Assembly: GCA_963792785.1 (NCBI GenBank)
Contig: CAWBXO010000002.1
Coordinates: 124,001 to 188,000, forward strand
Length of the DNA: 64,000 nt
Direction of reading: 5' to 3'
DNA from: CAWIMX01 sp963792785
GTDB lineage: Bacteria > Acidobacteriota > Vicinamibacteria > Vicinamibacterales > CAVVIG01
In this document: piece after piece, positions 27,909-36,304 of the stretch
How positions within the stretch are numbered: the stretch's first letter is position 1
Layout: the number at the start of each line of letters is the position of its first letter
The notes under the pieces: model-generated
The model's input: only the letters and a program-made list of their open reading frames with translations
What the model was told of the DNA's origin: nothing
Databases searched by the model: none
Translations under genes and position numbers: made by a program

Positions 27909-28706
27909 CTACCGTCCGCCCCCCATGGGTAGGGCTTGCTTTTTGTAACCGGCGGGCACCGCGAACGCAGAGTCGGGAACGTTCTGCCGGGTCACGGCCT
28001 GGATCTCGTTGACGACCGGCGACGCGCCGGCGGTGCTCATGCGAACGGGCACACCGCTGAACCCGGCCGTGGCGTCATCGCCGATCGCGAACATCTCCTG
28101 GTTGCTCATCCCGGGCGGCACGAGGCTCTTGAAGAAGTCGGCCATCTGGCGTGTCACCTCGAAATCGGCCGCGGTGAAGCCCAGCGCGCTCGGGCTCACG
28201 GTGCACAGCTCCGACACCTTCTTGTCGGCCTGGTAGCCCTCGTACTGCGTGCAGGTCCAAGCGCCCACCTTCGCCGTGCCGGTTTTGCGGTACTCGGTCT
28301 TCGGCGGCGGCGACATGGCCGCGCCGCGGCCGCGCATCATCGCCTCGATCTGCGCGCGCTGCTCGGGCGGCATGTTCTTCATCTGCTCCTGCATCTGCGC
28401 CATCATCTGGCTCATCTGTGCGCTCAGCCGATCCACGTCGGCCTTGGTCAGCTCGGTATAGGTCTTGTCGGCATCGTTGATCATGCGAACGACCTGGGCC
28501 GTGCCGTCGAACGTGACCACCTGCGGCCCGTTGCCGCCGGTCGTCTGCATGCGCAGGTGGTCCTTGGTCAACTGGATCTGGCTCTCGGTCGTGGATCCGT
28601 TGGCGGTCGTCTTCCCGGTAATGAGCAGCCCGTCGGCCGCCCACGCCGGCGCGGCGAGCGTGAGGACCGCAGCACAGGCGGCGATGGTCGTGGACTGAAG
28701 CTTCAT
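27909..28706 (-). CDS. Secreted DUF4412-like protein
   Basis: A 265-residue exported protein with signal peptide ending APAWA. The mature part begins GLLITGKTTANGSTTESQIQ, a run of beta strands typical of DUF4412-like periplasmic proteins. It contains a Met/Gln-rich helix (QMSQMMAQMQEQMKNMPPEQ, about residues 95-120) that could bind metal or form a coiled coil. The start at 28706 is supported by GGAGGG six bases upstream. The function is unknown. It converges on the PQQ dehydrogenase across a hairpin repeat. Confidence 0.75.
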   Translation of the reverse strand: MKLQSTTIAACAAVLTLAAPAWAADGLLITGKTTANGSTTESQIQLTKDHLRMQTTGGNGPQVVTFDGTAQVVRMINDADKTYTELTKADVDRLSAQMSQMMAQMQEQMKNMPPEQRAQIEAMMRGRGAAMSPPPKTEYRKTGTAKVGAWTCTQYEGYQADKKVSELCTVSPSALGFTAADFEVTRQMADFFKSLVPPGMSNQEMFAIGDDATAGFSGVPVRMSTAGASPVVNEIQAVTRQNVPDSAFAVPAGYKKQALPMGGGR

Positions 28707-28711
28707 GAAAC

Positions 28712-28748
28712 CCTCCAATCACCAAATTACCAGATCCCCCAATCACCA
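28712..28748 (-). repeat. Short GGTGATT-type repeat
   Basis: On the minus strand this reads GGTGATTGGGGGATCTGGTAATTTGGTGATT in two blocks. The units are the same as in the longer repeat at 39323-39443. It lies in the divergent gap between the DUF4412-like gene and the YeeE/YedE gene. Confidence 0.55.
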
Positions 28749-28753
28749 GATGC

Positions 28754-28759
28754 GATAAT
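28754..28759 (+). promoter_or_regulatory. Candidate -10 box of a leaderless transcript
   Basis: GATAAT lies six bases before the ATG at 28766; no ribosome binding site lies between. Confidence 0.35.
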
Positions 28760-28765
28760 CCGCCC

Positions 28766-29284
28766 ATGCCTCTGATCCTCAACGGCCTGATGCCCATTCA
28801 CTGGGCGCTGGCGGGAGCGGGCGTCTCGGCCGTCACGCTCGCCCTGCTGTTCCTCACCAACCGGCGGCTCGGCCTCTCGAGCGGCTTCGAGGACCTCTGC
28901 AGCTTCATCGTCGATCAGCCGTACTTCCGGCGATCGAGCCTGCTGGCCGCGCGTGAGTGGCGCCTGCCCCTCGTCGCCGGCCTCGTCGTGGGCGGTTTTC
29001 TCTCGGCCGTGCTGGGCGGCGGCTGGCACCCCACGTGGGCGCTCGGCATGCTCGATCAGGCGGCGTCGCTCTCGCCCACGGCGAAGCTGGCGTGGATGTT
29101 CGCGGGCGGCCTCTTCATCGGCTTCGGCACGCGCCTGGCCAACGGGTGCACCAGCGGCCACGGCATCTTCGGCCTGTCGAACTTCGAGCTGCCCAGCCTC
29201 ATCGCGACGCTCGCGTTCATGGCGAGCGGCCTCGTGACGACGCAGGTCGTCTACCGCCTGATCTTTCACTGGAGCGCGCGATGA
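28766..29284 (+). CDS. YeeE/YedE-family transporter subunit, N-terminal half
   Basis: A 172-residue membrane protein with about four helices. The motif RLANGCTSGHGIFGLSNFEL carries the conserved Cys of YeeE/YedE (TsuA-like) sulfur-compound transporters, in which a chain of cysteines passes thiosulfate or a related ion across the membrane. The family is often one long protein; here it is split into two genes, and the second starts at an overlapping ATGATG (29281). An import role for a reduced sulfur compound is the likely function. Confidence 0.85.
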   Translation: MPLILNGLMPIHWALAGAGVSAVTLALLFLTNRRLGLSSGFEDLCSFIVDQPYFRRSSLLAAREWRLPLVAGLVVGGFLSAVLGGGWHPTWALGMLDQAASLSPTAKLAWMFAGGLFIGFGTRLANGCTSGHGIFGLSNFELPSLIATLAFMASGLVTTQVVYRLIFHWSAR

Positions 29285-29706
29285 TGACGCTCGTGTATCT
29301 GGCCTTCGGCACGATCTTCGGCTTCATCCTCAGCCGATCGGGCGCGACCGACTACAACTACATCCAGGGGATGTTCCTGTTTCAGAACTTCCAGCTCTAC
29401 GGGATCATCGGCACGGCGGTGGTGTTGACGGCGCCTGGCCTGTGGCTGATCAAGCGCTACGGCCGGACCGCGGCCGGGCAGCCGATCCGGATTGAACGCA
29501 AGACGCTGCACCGCGGCACCCTCGTCGGCGGTGTCCTGTTCGGGATCGGCTGGTCGATCACCGGCATGTGTCCGGGACCGATCCTCGTGAACATCGGCGA
29601 GGGCAAGCTCTACGCGTTCGCGGCGCTCGCCGGCGCGTTGACGGGCGCGGCGCTCTTCGGGACGCTGCATCCGCGCCTGGCGCGTCCGTTCAAGCTCGCG
29701 GCGTGA
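29281..29706 (+). CDS. YeeE/YedE-family transporter subunit, C-terminal half (DUF6691-like)
   Basis: A 141-residue membrane protein of about four helices, translationally coupled to the preceding gene. It carries GIGWSITGMCPGPILVNIGE, the second conserved Cys motif of the YeeE/YedE family. Together the two proteins would form the two halves of one transporter. No sulfurtransferase TusA-like gene is adjacent. Confidence 0.85.
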   Translation: MMTLVYLAFGTIFGFILSRSGATDYNYIQGMFLFQNFQLYGIIGTAVVLTAPGLWLIKRYGRTAAGQPIRIERKTLHRGTLVGGVLFGIGWSITGMCPGPILVNIGEGKLYAFAALAGALTGAALFGTLHPRLARPFKLAA

Positions 29707-29840
29707 ACATCTTTCACACCGCGCGGTAGAACAACCTCATGCGCGACGCTCGACCGATTCAGCGCACGCCCGTTTTCATTCCCGCGCGCGTGGCCCGGTT
29801 CTTGCCCTCACCTCCGGCAGTGCATGCACCAGGAGGTGTG

Positions 29841-30365
29841 ATGATGACAATCGCCAAGGCTTCGGCCGTTGCGGGTGGACTGATGATCGCCATGGCCGTG
29901 GGCGTCTGGGCCGGCCAGCGGATCACCGATGGGGCGCGCGGCGCAACGGACGCCACGATCGCCCCCGCGGTGGACGCAGTTCCGGCGGCGGCGGTGACGG
30001 CGACCCGGGCGCACCGGGTGCCGGGCACGCGCGCCACGCTCACGACGAAGCGGCCGGCGATCCGGAGGATCTCGGTCGAGGTGACGGATCCCGAGGTATC
30101 CACTCGCCTGACGTCGCTCCTCAGCGAGGGCGCGAATCTCAACGTGGCGGCTGACGGCTTCGCCGACGCCGAACAGTTCGCGGCGGTCGCCCACGCCGCG
30201 CGCAACACGGGCGTGCCGTTCATGTTGATGAAGGACCGCGTGGTCACCGATGGCAGGTCGCTCACGGCCGCGATCCGCGAGCTGCGGCCCGACGTGAACG
30301 CCGCGGTCGAGGCCGATCGTGCGGTCGCGGAGGCCCGCTCGGATCTGGCGAACCCCGGGCTCTGA
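29841..30365 (+). CDS. Hypothetical protein with N-terminal membrane segment
   Basis: A 174-residue protein. The perfect AGGAGG five bases before the ATGATG fixes the start. One N-terminal hydrophobic segment (SAVAGGLMIAMAVGVWAGQR) may be a signal anchor. An Ala/Thr-rich linker follows, then a small globular domain (about 85-150; VSTRLTSLLSEGANLNVAAD, FADAEQFAAVAHAARNTGVP). No family recognised. Confidence 0.65.
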   Translation: MMTIAKASAVAGGLMIAMAVGVWAGQRITDGARGATDATIAPAVDAVPAAAVTATRAHRVPGTRATLTTKRPAIRRISVEVTDPEVSTRLTSLLSEGANLNVAADGFADAEQFAAVAHAARNTGVPFMLMKDRVVTDGRSLTAAIRELRPDVNAAVEADRAVAEARSDLANPGL

Positions 30366-30405
30366 CGCCAGGGACGCGGCGCCGGAGCCACACCGGGACG
30401 CGGGA

Positions 30406-30981
30406 CTAGGCTCTCCCAGCGAACTCCCGCGTCTCGGTGTGCACCTTCACCTTCTCGCCTTCCTTGATGAAGAGCGGCACGCGGATCTCGAGGCCGGTCT
30501 CGAGCGTCGCGGCCTTGGTGACGCCGCCGCTCGCCGTGTCGCCGCGCACGCCCGGCTCGCACGACGCCACGGTGAGCTCCACGTGCGGCGGAAACACCAC
30601 ACCGATCGGGTTCCCGTTGTAGCGCTGGATCTGGACGAGCAGGTTGTCGACGAGCAGCTGCCGGTCGTCGCCGAGCGTGTCGCCCGAGAGCATCAGCGTC
30701 TCGAACGTGTGCTGATCCATGAAGTGATAGAGCTCGCCGTCGGAGTAGAGGTACGACGCCTCCACCGTGTCGAGATCGGGCTCGCGGAACTTCTCGCCCG
30801 CCTTGAAGGTCTTGTCGAACACCGCGCGCGTCAGCAGGTTCCGCATCTTCAGGCGCACGAGCGTCTGGCCGCCTCGGGCCGTCGGCTTCGACACCTCGAC
30901 GTCGAGGCAGTGGTACGGCGCGTCCTCGAACTCGAAGAACATCTTCCGCTTGATCTCGATCGCTTCCAGCATTGCGGCCAT
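30406..30981 (-). CDS. efp: Elongation factor P family protein (YeiP/EfpL-like loop)
   Basis: A 191-residue translation factor with the three beta-barrel domains of EF-P, ending in AATLETGLEIRVPLFIKEGE and EKVKVHTETREF. EF-P family proteins rescue ribosomes stalled at polyproline. The tip loop that contacts the peptidyl-transferase centre reads SKPTARGGQT, with Arg36 where E. coli EF-P has Lys34. The PTARG loop is the one of E. coli YeiP (EfpL), not the PGKG of canonical EF-P. No genes for lysine or arginine modification (epmA/B, earP) are adjacent. A TATGAT box lies eight bases before the ATG. The opposite gene at 31038 is divergent. Confidence 0.9.
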   Translation of the reverse strand: MAAMLEAIEIKRKMFFEFEDAPYHCLDVEVSKPTARGGQTLVRLKMRNLLTRAVFDKTFKAGEKFREPDLDTVEASYLYSDGELYHFMDQHTFETLMLSGDTLGDDRQLLVDNLLVQIQRYNGNPIGVVFPPHVELTVASCEPGVRGDTASGGVTKAATLETGLEIRVPLFIKEGEKVKVHTETREFAGRA

Positions 30982-30989
30982 GGCAGGAG

Positions 30990-30995
30990 ATCATA
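30990..30995 (-). promoter_or_regulatory. Candidate -10 box of a leaderless transcript
   Basis: TATGAT on the minus strand lies eight bases before the efp start at 30981. GGAG-like sequence on this strand is absent. Confidence 0.35.
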
Positions 30996-31037
30996 CTGTC
31001 CCCGGCCCTCCATGTCGAAGCTGGTAGACTGCGCGCG

Positions 31038-34000
31038 TTGATTTTCCTCCTCATCTATGCGGCGTCTGGCCTGGCGGGCCTCGTCTACGAGGTCGCCTGG
31101 ACGCGCCTGCTCACGCTGTACATCGGCCACTCCACGGCCGCCGCGAGCGCCGTCGTCGCCACGTTTCTCGGAGGCCTGGCGGCAGGGGCGGCCGCCGGCG
31201 GCCTCGCCGCGCCGCGGCTGCCCCGCAGGGCGAGCCTCTACGCCTACGCCGCGCTCGAGGCGATCGTCATCGTGGCGGCGCTGCTCCTGCCGATCGAGTC
31301 GCGCGCCTTCACGCCGCTGCTGCGATGGGCCTATGCGGACGGCGCGGCCGGGGGGATCTTTCCGCTCGTCCGGCTCGCGTCGGTCTTCGCCATGGTGTTC
31401 GTGCCGGCGGCCGCGCTCGGCGCGACCTATCCGGTGGCGATCCGCTGGTTCGCGAACGCGTCGACGAACGCCGCGCGTGCCAGCGGCGCGCTGTACGCGT
31501 CGAACACGACCGGCGCGGCGATCGGCGCGCTCCTCGCCGGCTTCGTCCTGATCCCGCGCCTCGGCCTCGCGAACACGACGCGCATCGGCATGGCCGTGTC
31601 CGCCTGCGCCGCGGCCGGCGTCCTGCTCCTCGCGCGGACGGCCGGCGCAGACGCGAACGCGGCCGCGCCGAACACCACGGGCGCGACGCCGCGCCGCAAA
31701 GGACGCAAGGCCGCGAACAGCGAACCGCCGCCCGCGAGCCGTCATCAATACCTCGCCGCGGCCGTCCTCGGCGTCTCCGGCTTCGCCGCGCTCACGCACG
31801 AGATCGCCTGGACGCGCGTGCTCGCGCTGCTCCTCGGCCCGACGACGTACGCGTTCGCGGCGACGGTGGCGGCTGTCGTCGCCGGCGTCGCCATCGGGTC
31901 GGGCATCGGCTCGTGGCTGGTCGGCCGCGTGCGCCGGCCCGCCGCCTGGCTCGCGTTCGCCCTGGCCGCCGCGGCCGTGTCGGTCAGCTGGACGAGCACG
32001 ATCGCCGGCACGTCGGTCCCGGTGCTCGTGGCCCGGCAGATGGCGTCCGTCGGCACAGGCGGGGGCGCGTTCGAGGCGATGCTGCGGCAGGGGATGCTGC
32101 TCACCGCGACGCTGATCCTCCCCACCTCGATCTGTTTCGGCGCGGCGTTTCCGCTCGCGCTCTCGCTGGTCGGCGCCCCCGGGGCCGAGGCGGCCCGCCC
32201 GTTCGGGCTGGTCTACGCCGTGAACACGGTCGGCGCCGTCGCCGGGTCGCTCGCGGCGGGCTTCTTCTTCATCCCGGTCCTCGGCCTGCAGCCGACGCTG
32301 ACCGTGGTGAGCGGTTGCACGATCGCGGCCGCGCTCATGGTGATCGTGTGGGGCGACCTCACGACGGCGGCCCAGGCGATCGCAATGGCGGCGGCGATCG
32401 GCGCCGCCTCCCTGGCGGCGATCAGCCCGCCGTGGAACCGCGCGCTCCTGTCGAGCGGCCCGTACCTCTACGCGCCGTACGTCCCAAAGGATCTCGATCT
32501 GCCCGCGCTCCTCGAGGCCGGCACGCTGCTGTACGACCGCGACGGCGCGTCGGCGACGGTGTCGGTGAAGCGGCTCACGGGCACGACCACGCTCGCGGTC
32601 GACGGGAAGGTGGACGCGTCGAACCGGAGCGACATGCTCACGCAGAAGCTGCTCGCGCACCTGCCGCTGCTCCTCCACGATCGGCCGCGCACGGTCGGCA
32701 TCATCGGCCTCGGCAGCGGCGTCACGGTGGGCGCCGCGCTCCGGCATCCGGTCGACGAGGTCGACGTCGTCGAGATCTCGCCGGAGGTCGTCGAGGCGTC
32801 GCACTATTTCGACGAGGAGAACGGCCACGCGCTCGACGATCCGCGCGTGCGCCTGATCGTCGGCGACGGCCGCTCGCACCTGCTGCTGTCGGATCGCCAG
32901 TACGACGTGATCATCTCGGAGCCGTCGAACCCGTGGATCGCCGGCGTCGCGTCGCTCTTCACGCGCGAGTTCTTCGAGGCGGCGAAGGCCCGGCTGGCGC
33001 CCGGCGGCCTCATCTGCCAGTGGGCCCACACCTACAACATCAGCGACCGCGACCTGCGATCGATCGCGGCCACGTTCACGTCCGTGTTTCCGCAGGGAAC
33101 GATCTGGCTCGTCGGCGAGGACGACGTGCTCCTCGTGGCGGGGGACGCGCCCATCGGCGATCGCCTCGATCGGATCGCCGCGAACTGGAGCCGGCCCGGC
33201 GTCGCCGCGGATCTCGCGACGGTGCACGTCGTGGAGCCGTTCTCGATCCTCTCGCTCTATGCCGGCGGGCCGGCCGAGCTGGCGCAGTACGGCAAAGGCG
33301 CCACCCTGCTGGACGACGACCGCATGGCGCTCGAGTTCTCGGGGCCGCGCGAGCTCCACAGCCGCAGCGCCGCCGGGAACAGCGCGGCGCTCGGCGCGCT
33401 CGGCGCCTCCGGCGACGCGCCGCCGGCCGTTCGGGCCGCGCGCGCCGCCGCCGGCGCGCCGGCATGGCGCCACCGGGCCGACATGCTGTTCGGCGCCGAC
33501 GTATATGCGCTGGCGTACGACGACTACACGCAGGCGCTGCAGCTCGATCCCTCGGACGGCGCTGCCCTCGACGGGCTGGTGCGGACCGCGCTGCGCACGG
33601 GCCGCGCGGTCGACGCGCTCGGCTGGATCAAGGGCGTCACGATGGACCGCCCGCCTGCGATGGGCGTCCTGATCGCCTCGTCGAAACTGCTGGCCGCCAG
33701 CGGATCGGGCGACGCGGCGGTTGCGGCGGCCGGGCAGGCGGCGGCGCTCGAGCCGACGCGCCCCGAGCCGCTCGAGCAACTGGCGTCGCTCCGGGCGGAC
33801 GCGAACGACGCGGCGGCGCTCGACGCGGCGGTCGAGCGACTGCGAACGGTCGCGCCGGATCGGGCGGCGACGTCGTACTACGCCGCGGTCGCGGCCTTTC
33901 TGCGCGGCGACGCGGAAGGCGCCGTGCGACTCGCGGATCGCGCGACGGCGCTCGACCCGGCGTTCGCGCCCGTGCACGACCTGGCGGGGGCGGCCTACTT

Positions 34001-34211
34001 GAAGCTCGGGCGGCTGCAGGATGCGCGGCGCGCGTTCGAAGCGTCCCTCACCTTCGACGCGCACGACAGCACGGCGTACACGAACCTCGGCCTGGCGGCG
34101 CTGGCGGCGAACGACCGCGCCGCGGCCGCCGGCTATTTCGCCGAGGCGCTGTGGCTCACGCCGGAATCGAAGACGGCGCGGGAAGGACTGGAGCGGGCGG
34201 GCCAGCGCTGA
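31038..34211 (+). CDS. Aminopropyltransferase-like membrane protein with TPR tail
   Basis: A ~1057-residue three-part protein. Residues 1-450 hold about 12 or more transmembrane helices, beginning LIFLLIYAASGLAGLVYEVA. The middle (about 480-700) is a spermidine-synthase-like Rossmann domain with GIIGLGSGVTVGAAL, VDVVEISPEVVEAS and DVIISEPSNPWIAG. The C-terminus (about 790-1050) carries TPR-like helices. Fused MFS/spermidine-synthase proteins of this type are frequent in Acidobacteria and Planctomycetes; the true substrate is not known. The motif D-x-x-x-x-E for polyamine binding is only partly conserved. The start is uncertain: TTG 31038 begins the first helix, TTG 30972 would overlap efp. 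Confidence 0.8.
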   Translation: MIFLLIYAASGLAGLVYEVAWTRLLTLYIGHSTAAASAVVATFLGGLAAGAAAGGLAAPRLPRRASLYAYAALEAIVIVAALLLPIESRAFTPLLRWAYADGAAGGIFPLVRLASVFAMVFVPAAALGATYPVAIRWFANASTNAARASGALYASNTTGAAIGALLAGFVLIPRLGLANTTRIGMAVSACAAAGVLLLARTAGADANAAAPNTTGATPRRKGRKAANSEPPPASRHQYLAAAVLGVSGFAALTHEIAWTRVLALLLGPTTYAFAATVAAVVAGVAIGSGIGSWLVGRVRRPAAWLAFALAAAAVSVSWTSTIAGTSVPVLVARQMASVGTGGGAFEAMLRQGMLLTATLILPTSICFGAAFPLALSLVGAPGAEAARPFGLVYAVNTVGAVAGSLAAGFFFIPVLGLQPTLTVVSGCTIAAALMVIVWGDLTTAAQAIAMAAAIGAASLAAISPPWNRALLSSGPYLYAPYVPKDLDLPALLEAGTLLYDRDGASATVSVKRLTGTTTLAVDGKVDASNRSDMLTQKLLAHLPLLLHDRPRTVGIIGLGSGVTVGAALRHPVDEVDVVEISPEVVEASHYFDEENGHALDDPRVRLIVGDGRSHLLLSDRQYDVIISEPSNPWIAGVASLFTREFFEAAKARLAPGGLICQWAHTYNISDRDLRSIAATFTSVFPQGTIWLVGEDDVLLVAGDAPIGDRLDRIAANWSRPGVAADLATVHVVEPFSILSLYAGGPAELAQYGKGATLLDDDRMALEFSGPRELHSRSAAGNSAALGALGASGDAPPAVRAARAAAGAPAWRHRADMLFGADVYALAYDDYTQALQLDPSDGAALDGLVRTALRTGRAVDALGWIKGVTMDRPPAMGVLIASSKLLAASGSGDAAVAAAGQAAALEPTRPEPLEQLASLRADANDAAALDAAVERLRTVAPDRAATSYYAAVAAFLRGDAEGAVRLADRATALDPAFAPVHDLAGAAYLKLGRLQDARRAFEASLTFDAHDSTAYTNLGLAALAANDRAAAAGYFAEALWLTPESKTAREGLERAGQR

Positions 34212-34232
34212 GGCGCCGTTCGCGCGGGGACG

Positions 34233-34766
34233 CTACTGGACCGGAAGGGTCGTCGCGGACGCGGCGATCGGATTCGGCACCTCGGCGCTCGAGTCGCGCC
34301 AGAGCGTGCCGCGCGTGTCGCTGCCGAAGTAGAGCGTGCCCGAGGAACCCGGTGTCGCCGGGTCGGCCCGCGCAAAGTACGAGCTCGCCATGTTGCTGGC
34401 CACCGAGACGCACGCCCCGCCGGTGCCCATGTCGAGCACGCCCGCGGCGCCGTCGGCTTCGAGCGTGACGTAGTAGCCGGACTTGAGGATCCCGTTGCTG
34501 CTCATATCCGGAGAGATGAATCCCTGCAGGCTGCCCGTCGGCACGAGGACGAGGTCTTCCAGGGCGGTGGCGTAGCCGCCGCCGCCACAGCTCGACGAGA
34601 ACGCCGCTTCACCGCTGTTGATGGCCCGCAGCGATCCGATCGCCGACGACTCGTTGGCCGCCATCCGGGCGCGCAGGATCCCCGGAACGGCGACGGACGC
34701 GAGAATGCCGATGATCGCCACGACGATCAGCAGCTCGATGAGCGTGAATCCCTCAATCCGGCGCAT
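34233..34766 (-). CDS. pilA: Type IV pilin
   Basis: A 177-residue pilin. It has a very short leader MRRIEG with cleavage before Phe in GFTLIELLIVVAIIGILASV, and the conserved Glu5 used for pilus assembly. The globular part has a Cys pair region (SSSCGGGGYA ... GGACVSVA). Pili of this type drive twitching, adhesion or DNA uptake. No assembly genes are present here, so the gene is an orphan pilin locus. Upstream on the minus strand is an AT-richer region and a candidate sigma-54 site at 34781-34800. Confidence 0.9.
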   Translation of the reverse strand: MRRIEGFTLIELLIVVAIIGILASVAVPGILRARMAANESSAIGSLRAINSGEAAFSSSCGGGGYATALEDLVLVPTGSLQGFISPDMSSNGILKSGYYVTLEADGAAGVLDMGTGGACVSVASNMASSYFARADPATPGSSGTLYFGSDTRGTLWRDSSAEVPNPIAASATTLPVQ

Positions 34767-34780
34767 GGGCAGTTCATGGG

Positions 34781-34800
34781 GCTGCAAACGCAATACCTGG
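34781..34800 (-). promoter_or_regulatory. Candidate sigma-54 promoter of the pilin gene
   Basis: The minus strand carries GG-N10-GC (AGGTATTGCGTTTGCA), which fits the -24/-12 spacing of sigma-54 promoters. Pilin genes are often sigma-54 dependent. The resulting leader would be very short (about ten bases), and the -24 element lacks the C after GG, so the support is weak. Confidence 0.2.
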
Positions 34801-34962
34801 CTCGGCCGTTCTGAGACATATCGTAACTATTGTCAGCAAACCACTTACGAATCTGGACTGGCCCGAGCAGATCACAAATCCGTGCCCGCGATGCCACTTT
34901 TGTCATCCGACACCCCGGGGGCTGGCGCAATCTGGCGAATTACGTTAAATTAGGTAACCATC

Positions 34963-36129
34963 ATGCCGTTCAAGGTAATGCACGCCACCAACCCGTTCGT
35001 CTACGGCGAGATCGTCGGCCCCGGCGCGTTCGCCGACCGCGACGAGGAGTCGCTGCGCCTGGGCGACGACCTGCGCGACGGGCAGAAGGTGTTCCTGATC
35101 TCCCCGCGTCGCTACGGCAAGTCGTCGCTCATCCGGCGCGTGCTCGACGGCCTGGCGCGCGAGCGGATCGTGACCGTGTCGGTGACCGTCGCGGCCTCGA
35201 GCTCGTACGTCGGGTTCCTCGAATCCTACGCGCGCGCGCTCGTCGCCGCCGATACGCCCGCCGCCCGCCTGCGCACGTGGGCCGCCGAGTTGCTGACGGC
35301 CGTGCGGCCGGAGGTCCGGTTCGACGCCGAACAATCCGGCCACGCGGGGTTCACGCTGTCGTTTCCCTCCGTGCGGACGCCGCGCGAGACGGCGCGGCTC
35401 GCCGCCGAGGTGTTCGCGCTCCCCGCCCGGATCGCGGCGGAGCGCAAGCGCCGCCTGGCGATCGCGCTCGACGAGTTCCAGGCCATCGCGTCGTTCGACG
35501 GCGGCAGCGTCGAGCAGGCGCTGCGCGCCGCCGTGCAGACGCAGCGCGACGTGGGCTACGTCTTTGCCGGCTCCGAGCCGTCCTTGATGGAGCGGATGCT
35601 CGGGCGGCGGCAGCCCTTCTACAAGGCCGGCCCGGTGATGCGCCTCGAGAAGATTCCCGAAGGAGAATTCGCGGCGTTCCTCGAGGCGCGCTTCAAGGCC
35701 GGCGCCGTGCGCGCCGAAGCCGGCCTCGGCGCCGCCATCGTCGACCTGGCCGGGAACGTGCCGTACGACGTGCAACGCCTCGCGCACGAAACCTGGGACG
35801 ACGTGCGGGCGGCCGGCCGCAAGGAGGCCGGCGTCGACGATCTCCACGCCACCCTGACGCGCCTGCTGCGCGAGCAGGGCACGGTGTTCGAGGAGTCGTG
35901 GCAGCGGCTGACGCTCGGCCAGCGCGCCGTGCTGCGCGCGGCCGTCGTCGAGCAGGGACGCGAGCTGCTCTCGGCCGACGTGCGCGCGCGCCACCGCCTG
36001 GCGTCCGCATCCACGGTGCAGTCGGCGCTGGCGGCGCTGGTGCGCCAGGATCTGATCATGAAGGACGGCGCCCGGTATCACGTCACCGACTCGCTCTATC
36101 GAGAATGGGTCGCGAGGAAGACATTCTGA
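34963..36129 (+). CDS. AAA-family ATPase (archaeal ATPase-2 type, STAND-like)
   Basis: A 388-residue ATPase. The Walker A is SPRRYGKSSL (about residues 47-56), the Walker B is RRLAIALDEFQ and the sensor is FAGSEPSLM. The C-terminal ~100 residues read like a winged helix (SASTVQSALAALVRQDLI, YHVTDSLYREWV). Proteins of this ATPase-2 type are found widely, often as single genes with no known role, and some act with nucleases in defence or mobile elements. No nuclease is adjacent. It is flanked upstream by an AT-rich gap and downstream by a hairpin-forming repeat. Confidence 0.85.
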   Translation: MPFKVMHATNPFVYGEIVGPGAFADRDEESLRLGDDLRDGQKVFLISPRRYGKSSLIRRVLDGLARERIVTVSVTVAASSSYVGFLESYARALVAADTPAARLRTWAAELLTAVRPEVRFDAEQSGHAGFTLSFPSVRTPRETARLAAEVFALPARIAAERKRRLAIALDEFQAIASFDGGSVEQALRAAVQTQRDVGYVFAGSEPSLMERMLGRRQPFYKAGPVMRLEKIPEGEFAAFLEARFKAGAVRAEAGLGAAIVDLAGNVPYDVQRLAHETWDDVRAAGRKEAGVDDLHATLTRLLREQGTVFEESWQRLTLGQRAVLRAAVVEQGRELLSADVRARHRLASASTVQSALAALVRQDLIMKDGARYHVTDSLYREWVARKTF

Positions 36130-36260
36130 GGTGCTGGGTGCTGGGTGCTGGGTGCGCGAACCCAGAACCCCGCGCGCCGAACCCCGGCCTACGACCCACC
36201 TGACCCACCGCCCCACCAGACCCACCCCGCCCCACCAGACCCGCCCGCCACACCCGCCCC
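36127..36260 (+). repeat. Intergenic repeat, GGTGCTG family
   Basis: The left part is four tandem GGTGCTG units; the right part is C-rich (ACCCAGAACCCCGC, then repeated CCCACCAGACCCAC). It lies between the AAA ATPase and the Tat-exported protein gene and could fold back on itself. The left units match those inside the PQQ dehydrogenase signal-peptide region (26050-26115). Confidence 0.6.
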
Positions 36261-36269
36261 CACCTGCCC

Positions 36270-36275
36270 TATAAT
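36270..36275 (+). promoter_or_regulatory. Candidate -10 box (TATAAT)
   Basis: A perfect TATAAT lies 29 bases before the ATG at 36305. A clear ribosome binding site (GAAAGGAG) lies between them, so this promoter would give a normal leadered transcript. No clear -35 box is visible. Confidence 0.45.
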
Positions 36276-36304
36276 CCCGCCTTCCCCTTTGAAAGGAGCG
36301 TGCT

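Noticed and set aside
30849..34064. A very long open frame antisense to the aminopropyltransferase-like gene
   Set aside because: Its product is almost wholly Arg, Gly, Ala and Asp with no domain. It is the expected shadow of a GC-rich gene with strong third-position bias.
34801..34962. A cis-regulatory RNA in the AT-rich gap between the pilin and AAA ATPase genes
   Set aside because: I could not find a stable, conserved-looking fold. The AT-richness alone fits a divergent promoter region.
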